Made by a program: the position numbers and the translations under genes. A DNA stretch of 56,299 nt from Ignavibacteriota bacterium. GTDB taxonomy: Bacteria > Bacteroidota > Ignavibacteria > Kapaibacteriales > UBA2268. This document shows positions 37,113-45,784 of the stretch, in pieces. Below the pieces are notes generated by a model. The model was not told the origin of the DNA, made no database searches, and worked only from the letters and a program-made list of their open reading frames with translations. The stretch is from assembly GCA_020437395.1 (NCBI GenBank), contig JAGQWJ010000018.1, positions 1 through 56,299 of the forward strand, written 5' to 3'. How positions within the stretch are numbered: the stretch's first letter is position 1; the number at the start of each line of letters is the position of its first letter.

Positions 37113-37904
37113 ATGAGCAAATTTTTTTTAATTCCGATATACATAATTTTTATATTATTTATTTCTTGTTCCGATGATATTGACTTGGTCAATAGTCCAA
37201 ACAATCAATGTTACCTATCGGTTAACACAGATAGTTCAACGCAATATACCGAATTCACATATTTTAATGGAAAGATATTAAAGCGATTGAATTATAATTT
37301 TGTTGATGGTCAGAAAGGAGATTTACAAAGCGTTATAGAGTTTGAAAGAAATATATTAAATGAACTCAAAAGTTTGAAATATTACAATGGAAATAACATT
37401 TTAGAAGCAATAGACTCTCTCGAATTCAATGGTATGGGGCAATTGTATGAGGTTGTTACTTTTAATAATAAATTAGAGAGGGTTAAAAGAGTATATCTTA
37501 TCTATGATCATAATAATAATATAATTGAAGAACGCATTTTCGATTTTAATATGAACTGGATAATAAAGATTGAAAATACATATATTTATGATGATAATAA
37601 TAGAGTTATTACATCAATAAGAGAACAAAAGACCACTTCTTCCCCATTAATTGACACTGTACACTACACATACGATGATATGGTCAATGTAGAATCAATG
37701 ACTAAACTCTACACTCCATTCAAGAAGAATAATATTATTAGTGAAGAAAAAGTATTCTACCTAAATAATGGTACACGAATTATAGAGTTAATAAATTATG
37801 AATATCAATACAATGAAAAAGGTTATCCAATAAGTAGTAAGAAAACCACGACTTCATCTGAAAGCACTGTTTTTAACTATTATGATTTAAAATGTTCAGA
37901 TTAA
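37113..37904 (+). CDS. Lipoprotein with YD-like repeats
   Basis: A 263-residue lipoprotein (signal MSKFFLIPIYIIFILFISC). The mature part consists of strand-turn repeats such as YFNGKILKRLNY, YDHNNNIIEERIF, YIYDDNNRVITSI and YQYNEKGYPISSK, the RHS/YD-like pattern found in many Bacteroidota surface lipoproteins (DUF4595-like). ATG 37113 is favoured over a TTG at 37101. Function is unknown. Its stop is 3 bp from that of the convergent mutB gene. Confidence 0.72.
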   Translation: MSKFFLIPIYIIFILFISCSDDIDLVNSPNNQCYLSVNTDSSTQYTEFTYFNGKILKRLNYNFVDGQKGDLQSVIEFERNILNELKSLKYYNGNNILEAIDSLEFNGMGQLYEVVTFNNKLERVKRVYLIYDHNNNIIEERIFDFNMNWIIKIENTYIYDDNNRVITSIREQKTTSSPLIDTVHYTYDDMVNVESMTKLYTPFKKNNIISEEKVFYLNNGTRIIELINYEYQYNEKGYPISSKKTTTSSESTVFNYYDLKCSD

Positions 37905-37906
37905 AT

Positions 37907-39976
37907 TTACGAGTACCTTTTTAATAGTTCATTTACTATTTCTTTAGATGAATCAGTAATTTTTACTCCGGGACCAAAAACTTTGAAGACACCACTATTA
38001 AAAAGGAAGTCATAATCTTGTTTAGGAATCACACCACCAGCAATTACAAGAATATCTTCTCTGCCATATTTTTTTAATAATTCAATTAATTTTGGTAATA
38101 AAGTCTTGTGACCTGCAGCTAAAGTACTAACGCCTACAATATGTACATCATTTTCAATACATTGTTTCGCTACTTCTTCAGGAGTAGAGAAAAGTGGTCC
38201 TACATCTACATCGAAGCCTAGATCAGCAAAAGCTGTAGCTATTATCTTTGCACCTCTATCGTGCCCGTCTTGTCCCATTTTAGCCACCAATATTCTTGGT
38301 CGGCGACCTTCTAAATCATTAAATTTATCTGACAATTTTCGTACTTCTTCAATTTCTTCCTTATTACTATTCTCTCTACCGTAAACACCACTAATAGTTT
38401 TTGTCATAGCTTTATGTCTCCCAGATACTTTCTCAATCGCAAAAGAGATTTCTCCCAATGTTGCTCTTTCAAGAGCTGCCTCTACAGCAAGTTCTAGTAA
38501 GTTTTCCTTACCTGTCTCAGCCGCTTGACTTATTTTATTTAAGATGAATTCTACTTTCTTATTATCTCTGTTTTGTTTTAGAGTTTCAATCCCTTTTATT
38601 TGTGATTCACGGACTTGAACATTGTCAACTTCAAGAATCTCAAAATTATAATTATCCTCAACCTTATAGCTATTAACACCAACTAAAGTCTCTTCTCCTG
38701 AATCTATTCGTGCTTGTTTTTTTGCGGCAGCTTCTTCTATTTTTAGCTTAGGCATCCCAGACTCTATAGCTTTTGCCATACCTCCTAGATTTTCAATTTC
38801 CATTATCAAATCCCAGGCTTTTTCATAAAGTTCATTTGTGAGATTCTCAACATAGTATGATCCTCCAAATGGATCAATGAAATCAGTAATTCCAGTTTCA
38901 TATTGTAAAATCAATTGAGTATTTCGAGCTATTCTTGCACTATCGTCAGTAGGAAGTGCAATAGCTTCATCGAATGAATTAGTATGAAGCGACTGAGTAT
39001 GACCCAATGCGGCAGCCATTGCCTCTATTGTAGTTCTAGCAATGTTATTTAGTGGATCTTGTTCAGTTAAACTCCAACCTGATGTCTGGCTATGTGTTCT
39101 TAATGACATTGATTTATCATTTTTTGGATCAAATTGCTTTATTATCTGAGCCCAAATTAGTCTTCCTGCCCTCATCTTAGCTACTTCAGTAAAAAAGTTC
39201 ATCCCTATACCCCAAAAGAACGAAATTCGTGGTGCAAAGTCATCAATAGACAATCCAGCTTTTATACCAGCTCTAATATATTCTAACCCATCTGCTAATG
39301 TATATGCCAATTCGATATCTGCAGTTCCGCCAGCTTCTTGTATGTGATAGCCACTGACTGAAATAGAATTGAAATTAGGCATATTTTTGCTTGTGTATTC
39401 GAAAATATCAGAAATAATCCGCATTGACATATCTGGTGGATAAATGTACGTATTTCTAACCAAATATTCTTTTAGTATATCATTTTGTATTGTACCACTT
39501 AGTTTTTCTGGCTTTACTCCTGATTCGATTGCAGCAGCAATATAGAATGCCATAATTGGAATAACAGCTCCGTTCATCGTCATTGAGACTGAAATAGTAT
39601 CTAGTGGAATTTCCTTGAATAGAACTTTCATATCTTCAATACTATCAATAGCGACTCCTGCTTTTCCTACGTCTCCTTCAACTCTTGGGTTATCACTATC
39701 ATAACCCCTATGAGTAGCCAAATCGAAGGCAACAGATAAACCCTTCTGACCAGCTTTCAGATTTCTCCTATAGAAGGCATTACTCTCTTCCGCTGTCGAA
39801 AAACCTGCATATTGTCTTATAGTCCAAGGTCTGCCGAGATACATTGTATGATATGGACCACGAAGAAATGGTGGCTCACCCGACAAAAAATCTTGTAATT
39901 TCTTATCTTTAATATTCTCTAAACTATATTTTTCTTTTAGTTCAATACCTTCAAGTGTAGTGAAATTCTTTGCCAT
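37907..39976 (-). CDS. mutB: Methylmalonyl-CoA mutase, large (catalytic) subunit
   Basis: Interconverts (R)-methylmalonyl-CoA and succinyl-CoA with adenosylcobalamin, in propionate metabolism. At 689 residues it is slightly short for the large subunit. The TIM-barrel part has [19 protein letters not shown] and [17 protein letters not shown] (substrate binding), and [19 protein letters not shown]. The C-terminal cobalamin domain begins at about 565 with GQDGHDRG, His572 being the cobalt ligand, plus STLAAGH and GGVIP. It follows mutA by 4 bp. No epimerase or MeaB-type chaperone gene is seen here. Confidence 0.96.
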   Translation of the reverse strand: MAKNFTTLEGIELKEKYSLENIKDKKLQDFLSGEPPFLRGPYHTMYLGRPWTIRQYAGFSTAEESNAFYRRNLKAGQKGLSVAFDLATHRGYDSDNPRVEGDVGKAGVAIDSIEDMKVLFKEIPLDTISVSMTMNGAVIPIMAFYIAAAIESGVKPEKLSGTIQNDILKEYLVRNTYIYPPDMSMRIISDIFEYTSKNMPNFNSISVSGYHIQEAGGTADIELAYTLADGLEYIRAGIKAGLSIDDFAPRISFFWGIGMNFFTEVAKMRAGRLIWAQIIKQFDPKNDKSMSLRTHSQTSGWSLTEQDPLNNIARTTIEAMAAALGHTQSLHTNSFDEAIALPTDDSARIARNTQLILQYETGITDFIDPFGGSYYVENLTNELYEKAWDLIMEIENLGGMAKAIESGMPKLKIEEAAAKKQARIDSGEETLVGVNSYKVEDNYNFEILEVDNVQVRESQIKGIETLKQNRDNKKVEFILNKISQAAETGKENLLELAVEAALERATLGEISFAIEKVSGRHKAMTKTISGVYGRENSNKEEIEEVRKLSDKFNDLEGRRPRILVAKMGQDGHDRGAKIIATAFADLGFDVDVGPLFSTPEEVAKQCIENDVHIVGVSTLAAGHKTLLPKLIELLKKYGREDILVIAGGVIPKQDYDFLFNSGVFKVFGPGVKITDSSKEIVNELLKRYS

Positions 39977-39980
39977 TATT

Positions 39981-41213
39981 CTACTCCTTCCCTTCTATAT
40001 TATTAATTAGAGTATCTATATTTTTTAGTATTGAATTGTTACTGAACTCTCTGATATTCAGAACTTTATAAGAATCTAACATACTTTTAAGTATTCTTTC
40101 TACATCACTATTACCATTCAAAATAATAATATCTGGATTGTAGAGTTTAATTGTATTGTAAGCATCTTCTACTAATTCAAATACCCCACTTATTTGGAAT
40201 TGAATATTATAAGTATTCATTGCCATCACTAAAGAAGGTTGATTAATACTATTTTCTTCAAAATTTGCTATATAAACTTTCATATTATAGTTGTCGATAA
40301 TACTTTTACGTTTTTCGAATTCATCAATATTTGTAAAATTACCATGCACTATATTCTGTAAGTTGTCTTTTTTATTTTGAAATATATTGACACCAATTAT
40401 CTTTTTCTTCTGTTTATCTAAGAGTATTTGTTGCTGATTTTGATACTCCTTGCAAGCACTTAATACATATTCTTTTAATTCATCTTCTGAACCAATATCA
40501 TCAAATTTCTTCAATATTGCATTAACCGAATTAACAAATTCGGAAGTTAATTCTTCCACTAAGAAAGAACCTGACAGTGGGTCTTTGACCTTAGATAAAT
40601 AACTTTCTTCTTCTAGTAATATCAGAATGTTATTCGTAATTCTTTTACCAAATTCATCATTTTGTCTTTTAGAATTGTACGGAGTCAAATCTATTTTATC
40701 AGCCCCACCAATAATTGCTGACATCGCTTCAGTTGTCAATCTTATCAAGTTATTTTCTATATCAGAATATGATTTATTATGGATAGAACTTTTTGCAATA
40801 ATAGTGATGTCATTTCTGCCCAACTCTTCCAGTAAATATCTGACGGCTCTGAATTTTGCAATTGAAAGAAAGAAGTTAGGATCAATTAATAAATCTATTG
40901 ATTGATTTTTAATATCTTTATTAATACTATGCAGCAAAGTAGCAACTTCCAGATCTGACTCACATTGTGATTCTGTCCAATCAGAAAGTGAGATTGTGTG
41001 GGTGCTTTCTAGTTTTACGGGAAAAGACAAGTCAAAATATTTTCTGACATGTTCTCTGCTATAAATTGAGTTTATCGAAATGGATGAACTGATCTTTTTG
41101 TGTAGAACTTCATCAATATTCTGATTTTTCAGAGTACTCTGTGCCGCTTTCTTCCATTCTTCAAAATCTATGATTGTAAAATCTGAATGAATTCGATTTT
41201 TTAAATTTTCCAT
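39981..41213 (-). CDS. mutA: Methylmalonyl-CoA mutase, small subunit, shortened
   Basis: The 410-residue partner of MutB. An N-terminal [20 protein letters not shown] segment is typical of the small subunit, followed by a reduced barrel ([38 protein letters not shown]) and a degenerate cobalamin-like domain without the DxHxxG signature. Small subunits do not bind cobalamin but are usually 600 or more residues, so this one has lost about a third. It is coupled to mutB. A hairpin terminator lies only about 8 bp upstream of its start, so expression may be attenuated. Confidence 0.87.
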   Translation of the reverse strand: MENLKNRIHSDFTIIDFEEWKKAAQSTLKNQNIDEVLHKKISSSISINSIYSREHVRKYFDLSFPVKLESTHTISLSDWTESQCESDLEVATLLHSINKDIKNQSIDLLIDPNFFLSIAKFRAVRYLLEELGRNDITIIAKSSIHNKSYSDIENNLIRLTTEAMSAIIGGADKIDLTPYNSKRQNDEFGKRITNNILILLEEESYLSKVKDPLSGSFLVEELTSEFVNSVNAILKKFDDIGSEDELKEYVLSACKEYQNQQQILLDKQKKKIIGVNIFQNKKDNLQNIVHGNFTNIDEFEKRKSIIDNYNMKVYIANFEENSINQPSLVMAMNTYNIQFQISGVFELVEDAYNTIKLYNPDIIILNGNSDVERILKSMLDSYKVLNIREFSNNSILKNIDTLINNIEGKE

Positions 41214-41221
41214 AAGTTTAT

Positions 41222-41265
41222 CTCAAAAAAAAAGCATACTAATCGGAATAAGTATGCTTTTCGTA
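41222..41265 (-). terminator. Hairpin terminator after queA and just before mutA, possible attenuator
   Basis: AAAAGCATACT (41230-41240) and AGTATGCTTTT (41251-41261) with a 10-nt loop; on the minus strand a nine-T run follows, ending about 10 bases from the mutA ATG. It would stop queA transcripts, but it also lies in the mutA leader. Confidence 0.85.
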
Positions 41266-41291
41266 TTGTCAAATATCAATATTTATAATAA

Positions 41292-42347
41292 CTACTTCGG
41301 TGTTCTGAACAATATAGCATCACCATAAGCTAACATTCTATAATCGTTTTTGATTGCGTGTTTGTACGCTTCGAAAGTTTGTTTTTTCCCTCCAAAAGCA
41401 CAAGAAACTAAAATCTGAGGTGAAGCTGGATAGTGGAAGTTAGTCAAAAAGTCAGTTACTATCTGAAAATCATAGTGCGGATAGATAAATTTATCCGTCC
41501 AACCTTTGTTGGGTTTAACTGAACCAGTAGTGAGTACTGATGCTTCTAAAGCTCTCACAACACTGGTACCAACACCGAAAATACGTTTATTTGCTTTCAA
41601 TGACTTGTTGATTAACTCGGCAGATGCTCGTGGAATTTCAAAATATTCGCTGTACATACGATGCTTAGTCAAATCTTCAACATCAATAGTCTCAAAAACT
41701 CCTTGACCTATCGTAAGGTTTATGTAAGCAATTCTAACACCTTTTTCTTCTATTTTCTTTAGCATATCTTCTGTGAAATGTAATCCTGCAGAAGGTGGAG
41801 CTATAGATTGCAGATGTGCATCATTGCTGAATACTGTTTGATAAGTATCTTTATCAATTTGTGCTGTATCCCTATCGATATAATCAGGAATAGGCATCTC
41901 TCCAATTTTCTCTATTTCATCGAATAGATTACCATCATAAGAGAATCTAACTGTTCTACCTCTGGAGGTAGTGTTGTCTATTACTTCGCAATAAAATCTA
42001 TTGTCATCGAAATATATCTTATTACCAATTCGGACTTTCCTAGCTGGTTCTACCATGACATCCCAAAGTCTTTCCTCGCTTTTCAGCTCCCTTAATAAAA
42101 GGACTTCAATCTTCGCATTAGTCTTTTCTTTGTTACCGAAAAGACGGGCAGGGAAAACTTTAGTGTCATTCAACACCAAACAATCTCCTTTACTAAGTTC
42201 GTTTAAAATATCTGAGAACATTTTGTCTTTGAGTTGACCAGTTTCTCTGTCCATTACTAACATTTTTGAAGAATCCCTCGGATCGGCAGGAAACTTCGCT
42301 ATTGATTTCTTAGGTAAATCATACTTAAATGACGATAACTTCATCAA
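41292..42347 (-). CDS. queA: S-adenosylmethionine:tRNA ribosyltransferase-isomerase
   Basis: Transfers and isomerises the ribosyl part of SAM onto preQ1 in tRNA, making epoxyqueuosine. The 351-residue length is normal. SSFKYDLPKKSIAKFPADPRDSSKML at the N terminus, GDCLVLNDTKVFPARLFG, APPSAGLHFTEDML and TNFHYPASPQILVSCAFGG are hallmark segments. The protein may start at the second Met. It follows htpG by 67 bp on the same strand and ends before a strong terminator. Confidence 0.96.
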   Translation of the reverse strand: MMKLSSFKYDLPKKSIAKFPADPRDSSKMLVMDRETGQLKDKMFSDILNELSKGDCLVLNDTKVFPARLFGNKEKTNAKIEVLLLRELKSEERLWDVMVEPARKVRIGNKIYFDDNRFYCEVIDNTTSRGRTVRFSYDGNLFDEIEKIGEMPIPDYIDRDTAQIDKDTYQTVFSNDAHLQSIAPPSAGLHFTEDMLKKIEEKGVRIAYINLTIGQGVFETIDVEDLTKHRMYSEYFEIPRASAELINKSLKANKRIFGVGTSVVRALEASVLTTGSVKPNKGWTDKFIYPHYDFQIVTDFLTNFHYPASPQILVSCAFGGKKQTFEAYKHAIKNDYRMLAYGDAILFRTPK

Positions 42348-42414
42348 TTTGGGAACCTATAGGTTAATTACGAATTGGAACAATTACAAAAATACGAATA
42401 AATTATAAAAATTA

Positions 42415-44265
42415 CTAATTCGTTTGTTCTTCTATCATTTCATATACTTTCGCTACATAATCAGCAGGATTTTTTAGCTCCCCTTCTATTAGCAACGCAC
42501 TTCCATAAAGCTGTTCGACTACTGTTTTGAATCTTTCATCAACACCCTTTTCGTCAAAATATTTTGTCAAATTTTGAAGTATCTTGTGATTCAAATTAAC
42601 TTCAAATACTTTTTTTGCACCTTCAAAAGTTTTATCCATCATTTTCATCATTCGTTCAGTGTGTACGTCCATTCCGTCTTTACCTGCAACGATTGTACAA
42701 GGAGAGTCAACTAATCTCTTTGACTTCTTCACATCGGCAACTTTTTCTCCAAGTACTTCTTTAATAGCGGCAACAAATTTATCACTTGCCTTATTTGAGT
42801 CGTTTTCATCTTTTATCTCATCATTCTCTAACTCTTCTTTATCAATAGAAACTAACAAATTTTCTTCGTATTGATATAATTGAGGAATGACGAAAGAATC
42901 GATTGGGTCTGTTAAAAATATTACTTCAATATCATTTTTCTTGAAATATTCTAAATTCGGATTACGCTTTGCTGCTTCTAAACTTTCAGCACTTAAATAA
43001 TAAATTTTCTTAGTTTCTTTATTAGCCAGTTCTAAATATTGGTCGAATGATATTAATTCTTCTCTTTTTGATGTTTGGAACCTTAATAATTTTGATATTC
43101 TGTCTCTATTACTAAAATCAGAATTTAATCCTGTTTTTAGCATAGTGCCAAACTCTTTGTAAAATGTATTATATTTTTCTACATCATTTTTTGCCCAATT
43201 CTCAAATTCACCTAATATTTTCCCAGTGATAATATTCTTAATCTTTGTCATTACTGGAGAATGTTGAGTTACCTCTCTGGAAACATTGAGCGGTAAATCC
43301 GAAGTGTCAATTACACCTTTACAGAATCTTAGATAATCTGGCAAAAGCCAATCTGCGTCATCTTGAATAAATACTTTATTAGTATATAGATGTAGAGTAG
43401 TTCGGAAATCGTCTGCAAACATATTCATTGGTGCTTTCTTAGGGAAAAACACTAATGATTTGAAGCTAACAACTCCCTCTAAGTCAAGGTGAATGTAATC
43501 GAAAGGGTCTTGATAATCGTTTGAAATAAATTTGTAGAACTCATTTGCATCTTCAGTTGAAATCTCAGATTTTGATTTCTGCCAAATAGCATCTACAGTA
43601 TTAATTTTTTCACCATTTAGGTAAATAGGGTATTCAATGAAATTAGAATATTTTTTTAATATGCCACGAACTCTTGACTCTGTTGCAAATTCTTTATACT
43701 CATCTTTTAATTTGAAATAAATTTGAGTGCCTCTGTCCTCTTTTTTTGTATCTGTTATTTCAAATTTCTCATCCCCTTTACTAGTCCACTTATAACCAGT
43801 TGATCCTTCTTCATAATTTCTAGTTTTGACGCTTATTTTATCTGTTACCATATAAACTGAATAAAATCCAACTCCAAATTGTCCAATCAAGCTACCTTCT
43901 ACATTTTCTTTGGACTTTTTTAATTGTTGCAAAAATTCTGATGTACCCGATTTAGCAACAGTGCCCAATTGATTAATCAAGTTTTCTTTCGTCATCCCGA
44001 TGCCAGTGTCAGATATGGAGAAAGTTTGTTTTTCTTCGTCAATTTTTATATCAATTCTTAACTCTTTATCAGCTTGATAAACGTTTTTCTCTGTTAATTT
44101 TTTAAATCTAATCTTGTTTAATGCGTCTGATGAATTAGAAACTAATTCTCTTATAAAAACTTCTGGATGTGTGTACAAAGAATGAGCAATCAATTGCAAT
44201 AATTGCTTCATTTCTGCTTTATATTCAAAAGTTTCCTTATTTTGGTTTTTAGTTTGTGTAGTCAT
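42415..44265 (-). CDS. htpG: Hsp90-family chaperone HtpG
   Basis: A 616-residue cytoplasmic ATP-dependent chaperone. The GHKL ATPase domain shows FIRELVSNSSDALNKIRF, ISDTGIGMT and GQFGVGFYSVYMV; the middle domain has the catalytic-loop Arg in LPLNVSREVTQHSPVM. The C-terminal dimerisation domain follows a short acidic linker (EELENDEIKDENDSN). Full length for bacterial HtpG. It is divergent from the dacB-like gene with 46 bp between. Confidence 0.96.
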   Translation of the reverse strand: MTTQTKNQNKETFEYKAEMKQLLQLIAHSLYTHPEVFIRELVSNSSDALNKIRFKKLTEKNVYQADKELRIDIKIDEEKQTFSISDTGIGMTKENLINQLGTVAKSGTSEFLQQLKKSKENVEGSLIGQFGVGFYSVYMVTDKISVKTRNYEEGSTGYKWTSKGDEKFEITDTKKEDRGTQIYFKLKDEYKEFATESRVRGILKKYSNFIEYPIYLNGEKINTVDAIWQKSKSEISTEDANEFYKFISNDYQDPFDYIHLDLEGVVSFKSLVFFPKKAPMNMFADDFRTTLHLYTNKVFIQDDADWLLPDYLRFCKGVIDTSDLPLNVSREVTQHSPVMTKIKNIITGKILGEFENWAKNDVEKYNTFYKEFGTMLKTGLNSDFSNRDRISKLLRFQTSKREELISFDQYLELANKETKKIYYLSAESLEAAKRNPNLEYFKKNDIEVIFLTDPIDSFVIPQLYQYEENLLVSIDKEELENDEIKDENDSNKASDKFVAAIKEVLGEKVADVKKSKRLVDSPCTIVAGKDGMDVHTERMMKMMDKTFEGAKKVFEVNLNHKILQNLTKYFDEKGVDERFKTVVEQLYGSALLIEGELKNPADYVAKVYEMIEEQTN

Positions 44266-44311
44266 AGCTCAACATTATTTTTATTTTTACAAATTTTCAT
44301 TTCTTAATGAC

Positions 44312-45784
44312 GTGATGATGATTAGATTATTGATATTTTTTTTAAGTACAAGTATAGTTTTATACTCCAAACCTGATGTAAACAAATATACTTCTTTATC
44401 CAAAGACATTAAGGAGTTATTAGAAAGTAAAGAACTTGACAATGCTCATATAGGGATTAGTATATATTCATTAGATAATAATTCTAATGTTTATACACTC
44501 AATGCAAAACGAAACTTTGTTCCAGCTTCTACGGTTAAACTATTAACTACTTCTGCAGCATTGCATTTCCTTGGAAAGAATTTCGTATATAATAGTAAAC
44601 TTTATCTTGATGGCAACATAGAAGAGAACGGGGAGTTCAGAGGGAATCTGATATTCAGAGGATTTGGTGATCCTACATTATCATTAGAATTTTATAAATC
44701 AGAAAGTGTAATATTTGATTATTGGGTTTCAATATTAGATAGCTTAGGTATAAAATCAATCAAAGGCAACATAATTGGTGACGACAATTACTTTGATGAC
44801 AACTACTACCCTTCAGGTTGGGCTTGGGACGATATGAAGTACTCATATTCAGCTCAGATTGGTTCATTGAGCGTATTTAATAACGCAGTTACTGCAAAAA
44901 TTACTTCAGCAGACAAAAGGAATGAAATAACTAATATTGAATTGGTTCCAAATACAGATTTCATAAGAATTGTTAATAACGTAAGAACAGGATCGGAGTC
45001 TGGAGTAAATGAAGTTTCATTTGAACGGGATGCCGTAACTAATTTCTTCGAATTTTTCGGAAGCATACCTTTTGATCCATTGAAAAAAGATACTGTCTCA
45101 GAAGAAATTGCAATAGACAACCCTACATTATTTTTTTTGAACAATTTCAGCAACCATCTGCGACACTTCAATATCAGGTTTAAAGGGGCATTAATCGACA
45201 TAGATGATTGGAACGAGACACCCGTTTATTTCAAGATAAGTCAAGTTTTTGAAAAACAATCCGTTGTTTTAGAAGATATAATTGAAATAGTCAATAGGAA
45301 TAGTAACAACTTCACAGCGGAGGTATTACTAAAAACTATTGGAAAAGAAAACGGTGGTGAAGGTAGCTTTTCTTCTGGTGTGAAATTAGTTGAAAAGTTC
45401 ATTAAGAAATTCCATGAGAAAGATGATTTTAACTTAGTAGATGGATCAGGTCTGTCGCGATTGAATTTTGTTTCTCCAGAATTGATGACTAATTTGCTTC
45501 GGTATATTCACAATTCGGACTTAAAATCTTCTATTATCAATTCGTTAGCTCAACCTGGTAAACCTGGCACTTTAGAAAGGAGAATGAAAAACTCCGTTGC
45601 ACAAAACCGAGTGTTTGCTAAAACTGGTTCTATGAACGGAGTATCTAATATTTCTGGCTATGTAGTCTCTGCGAGTGGTGATACATTTGTGGTAAACTTA
45701 TTTTTCAATAATTTCACCTTACCACAAGCCGAAATCAACAATTTGCAAGATTTAATAATTATGCGACTTGCTTCATTCAAATAA
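44312..45784 (+). CDS. dacB: D-alanyl-D-alanine carboxypeptidase/endopeptidase, PBP4 (S13) family
   Basis: A 490-residue periplasmic penicillin-binding protein. Signal region residues 1-20; SxxK motif with Ser73 and Lys76 (PASTVKLL); second motif DGSGLSRLNFVSP; KTG motif in VFAKTGSMNGV near residue 430. The large insert between the first two motifs is typical of PBP4. It trims or cleaves peptidoglycan cross-links. Its stop codon directly abuts the stop of the convergent FG-GAP gene with no spacer. Confidence 0.93.
   Translation: MMMIRLLIFFLSTSIVLYSKPDVNKYTSLSKDIKELLESKELDNAHIGISIYSLDNNSNVYTLNAKRNFVPASTVKLLTTSAALHFLGKNFVYNSKLYLDGNIEENGEFRGNLIFRGFGDPTLSLEFYKSESVIFDYWVSILDSLGIKSIKGNIIGDDNYFDDNYYPSGWAWDDMKYSYSAQIGSLSVFNNAVTAKITSADKRNEITNIELVPNTDFIRIVNNVRTGSESGVNEVSFERDAVTNFFEFFGSIPFDPLKKDTVSEEIAIDNPTLFFLNNFSNHLRHFNIRFKGALIDIDDWNETPVYFKISQVFEKQSVVLEDIIEIVNRNSNNFTAEVLLKTIGKENGGEGSFSSGVKLVEKFIKKFHEKDDFNLVDGSGLSRLNFVSPELMTNLLRYIHNSDLKSSIINSLAQPGKPGTLERRMKNSVAQNRVFAKTGSMNGVSNISGYVVSASGDTFVVNLFFNNFTLPQAEINNLQDLIIMRLASFK

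Noticed and set aside
41214..41291. Cobalamin riboswitch upstream of mutA
   Set aside because: The space is far too short and has no B12-box; only a terminator hairpin is present.
42348..42414. PreQ1 riboswitch upstream of queA
   Set aside because: The short leader lacks the C-rich loop and A-rich tail expected of a preQ1 aptamer.
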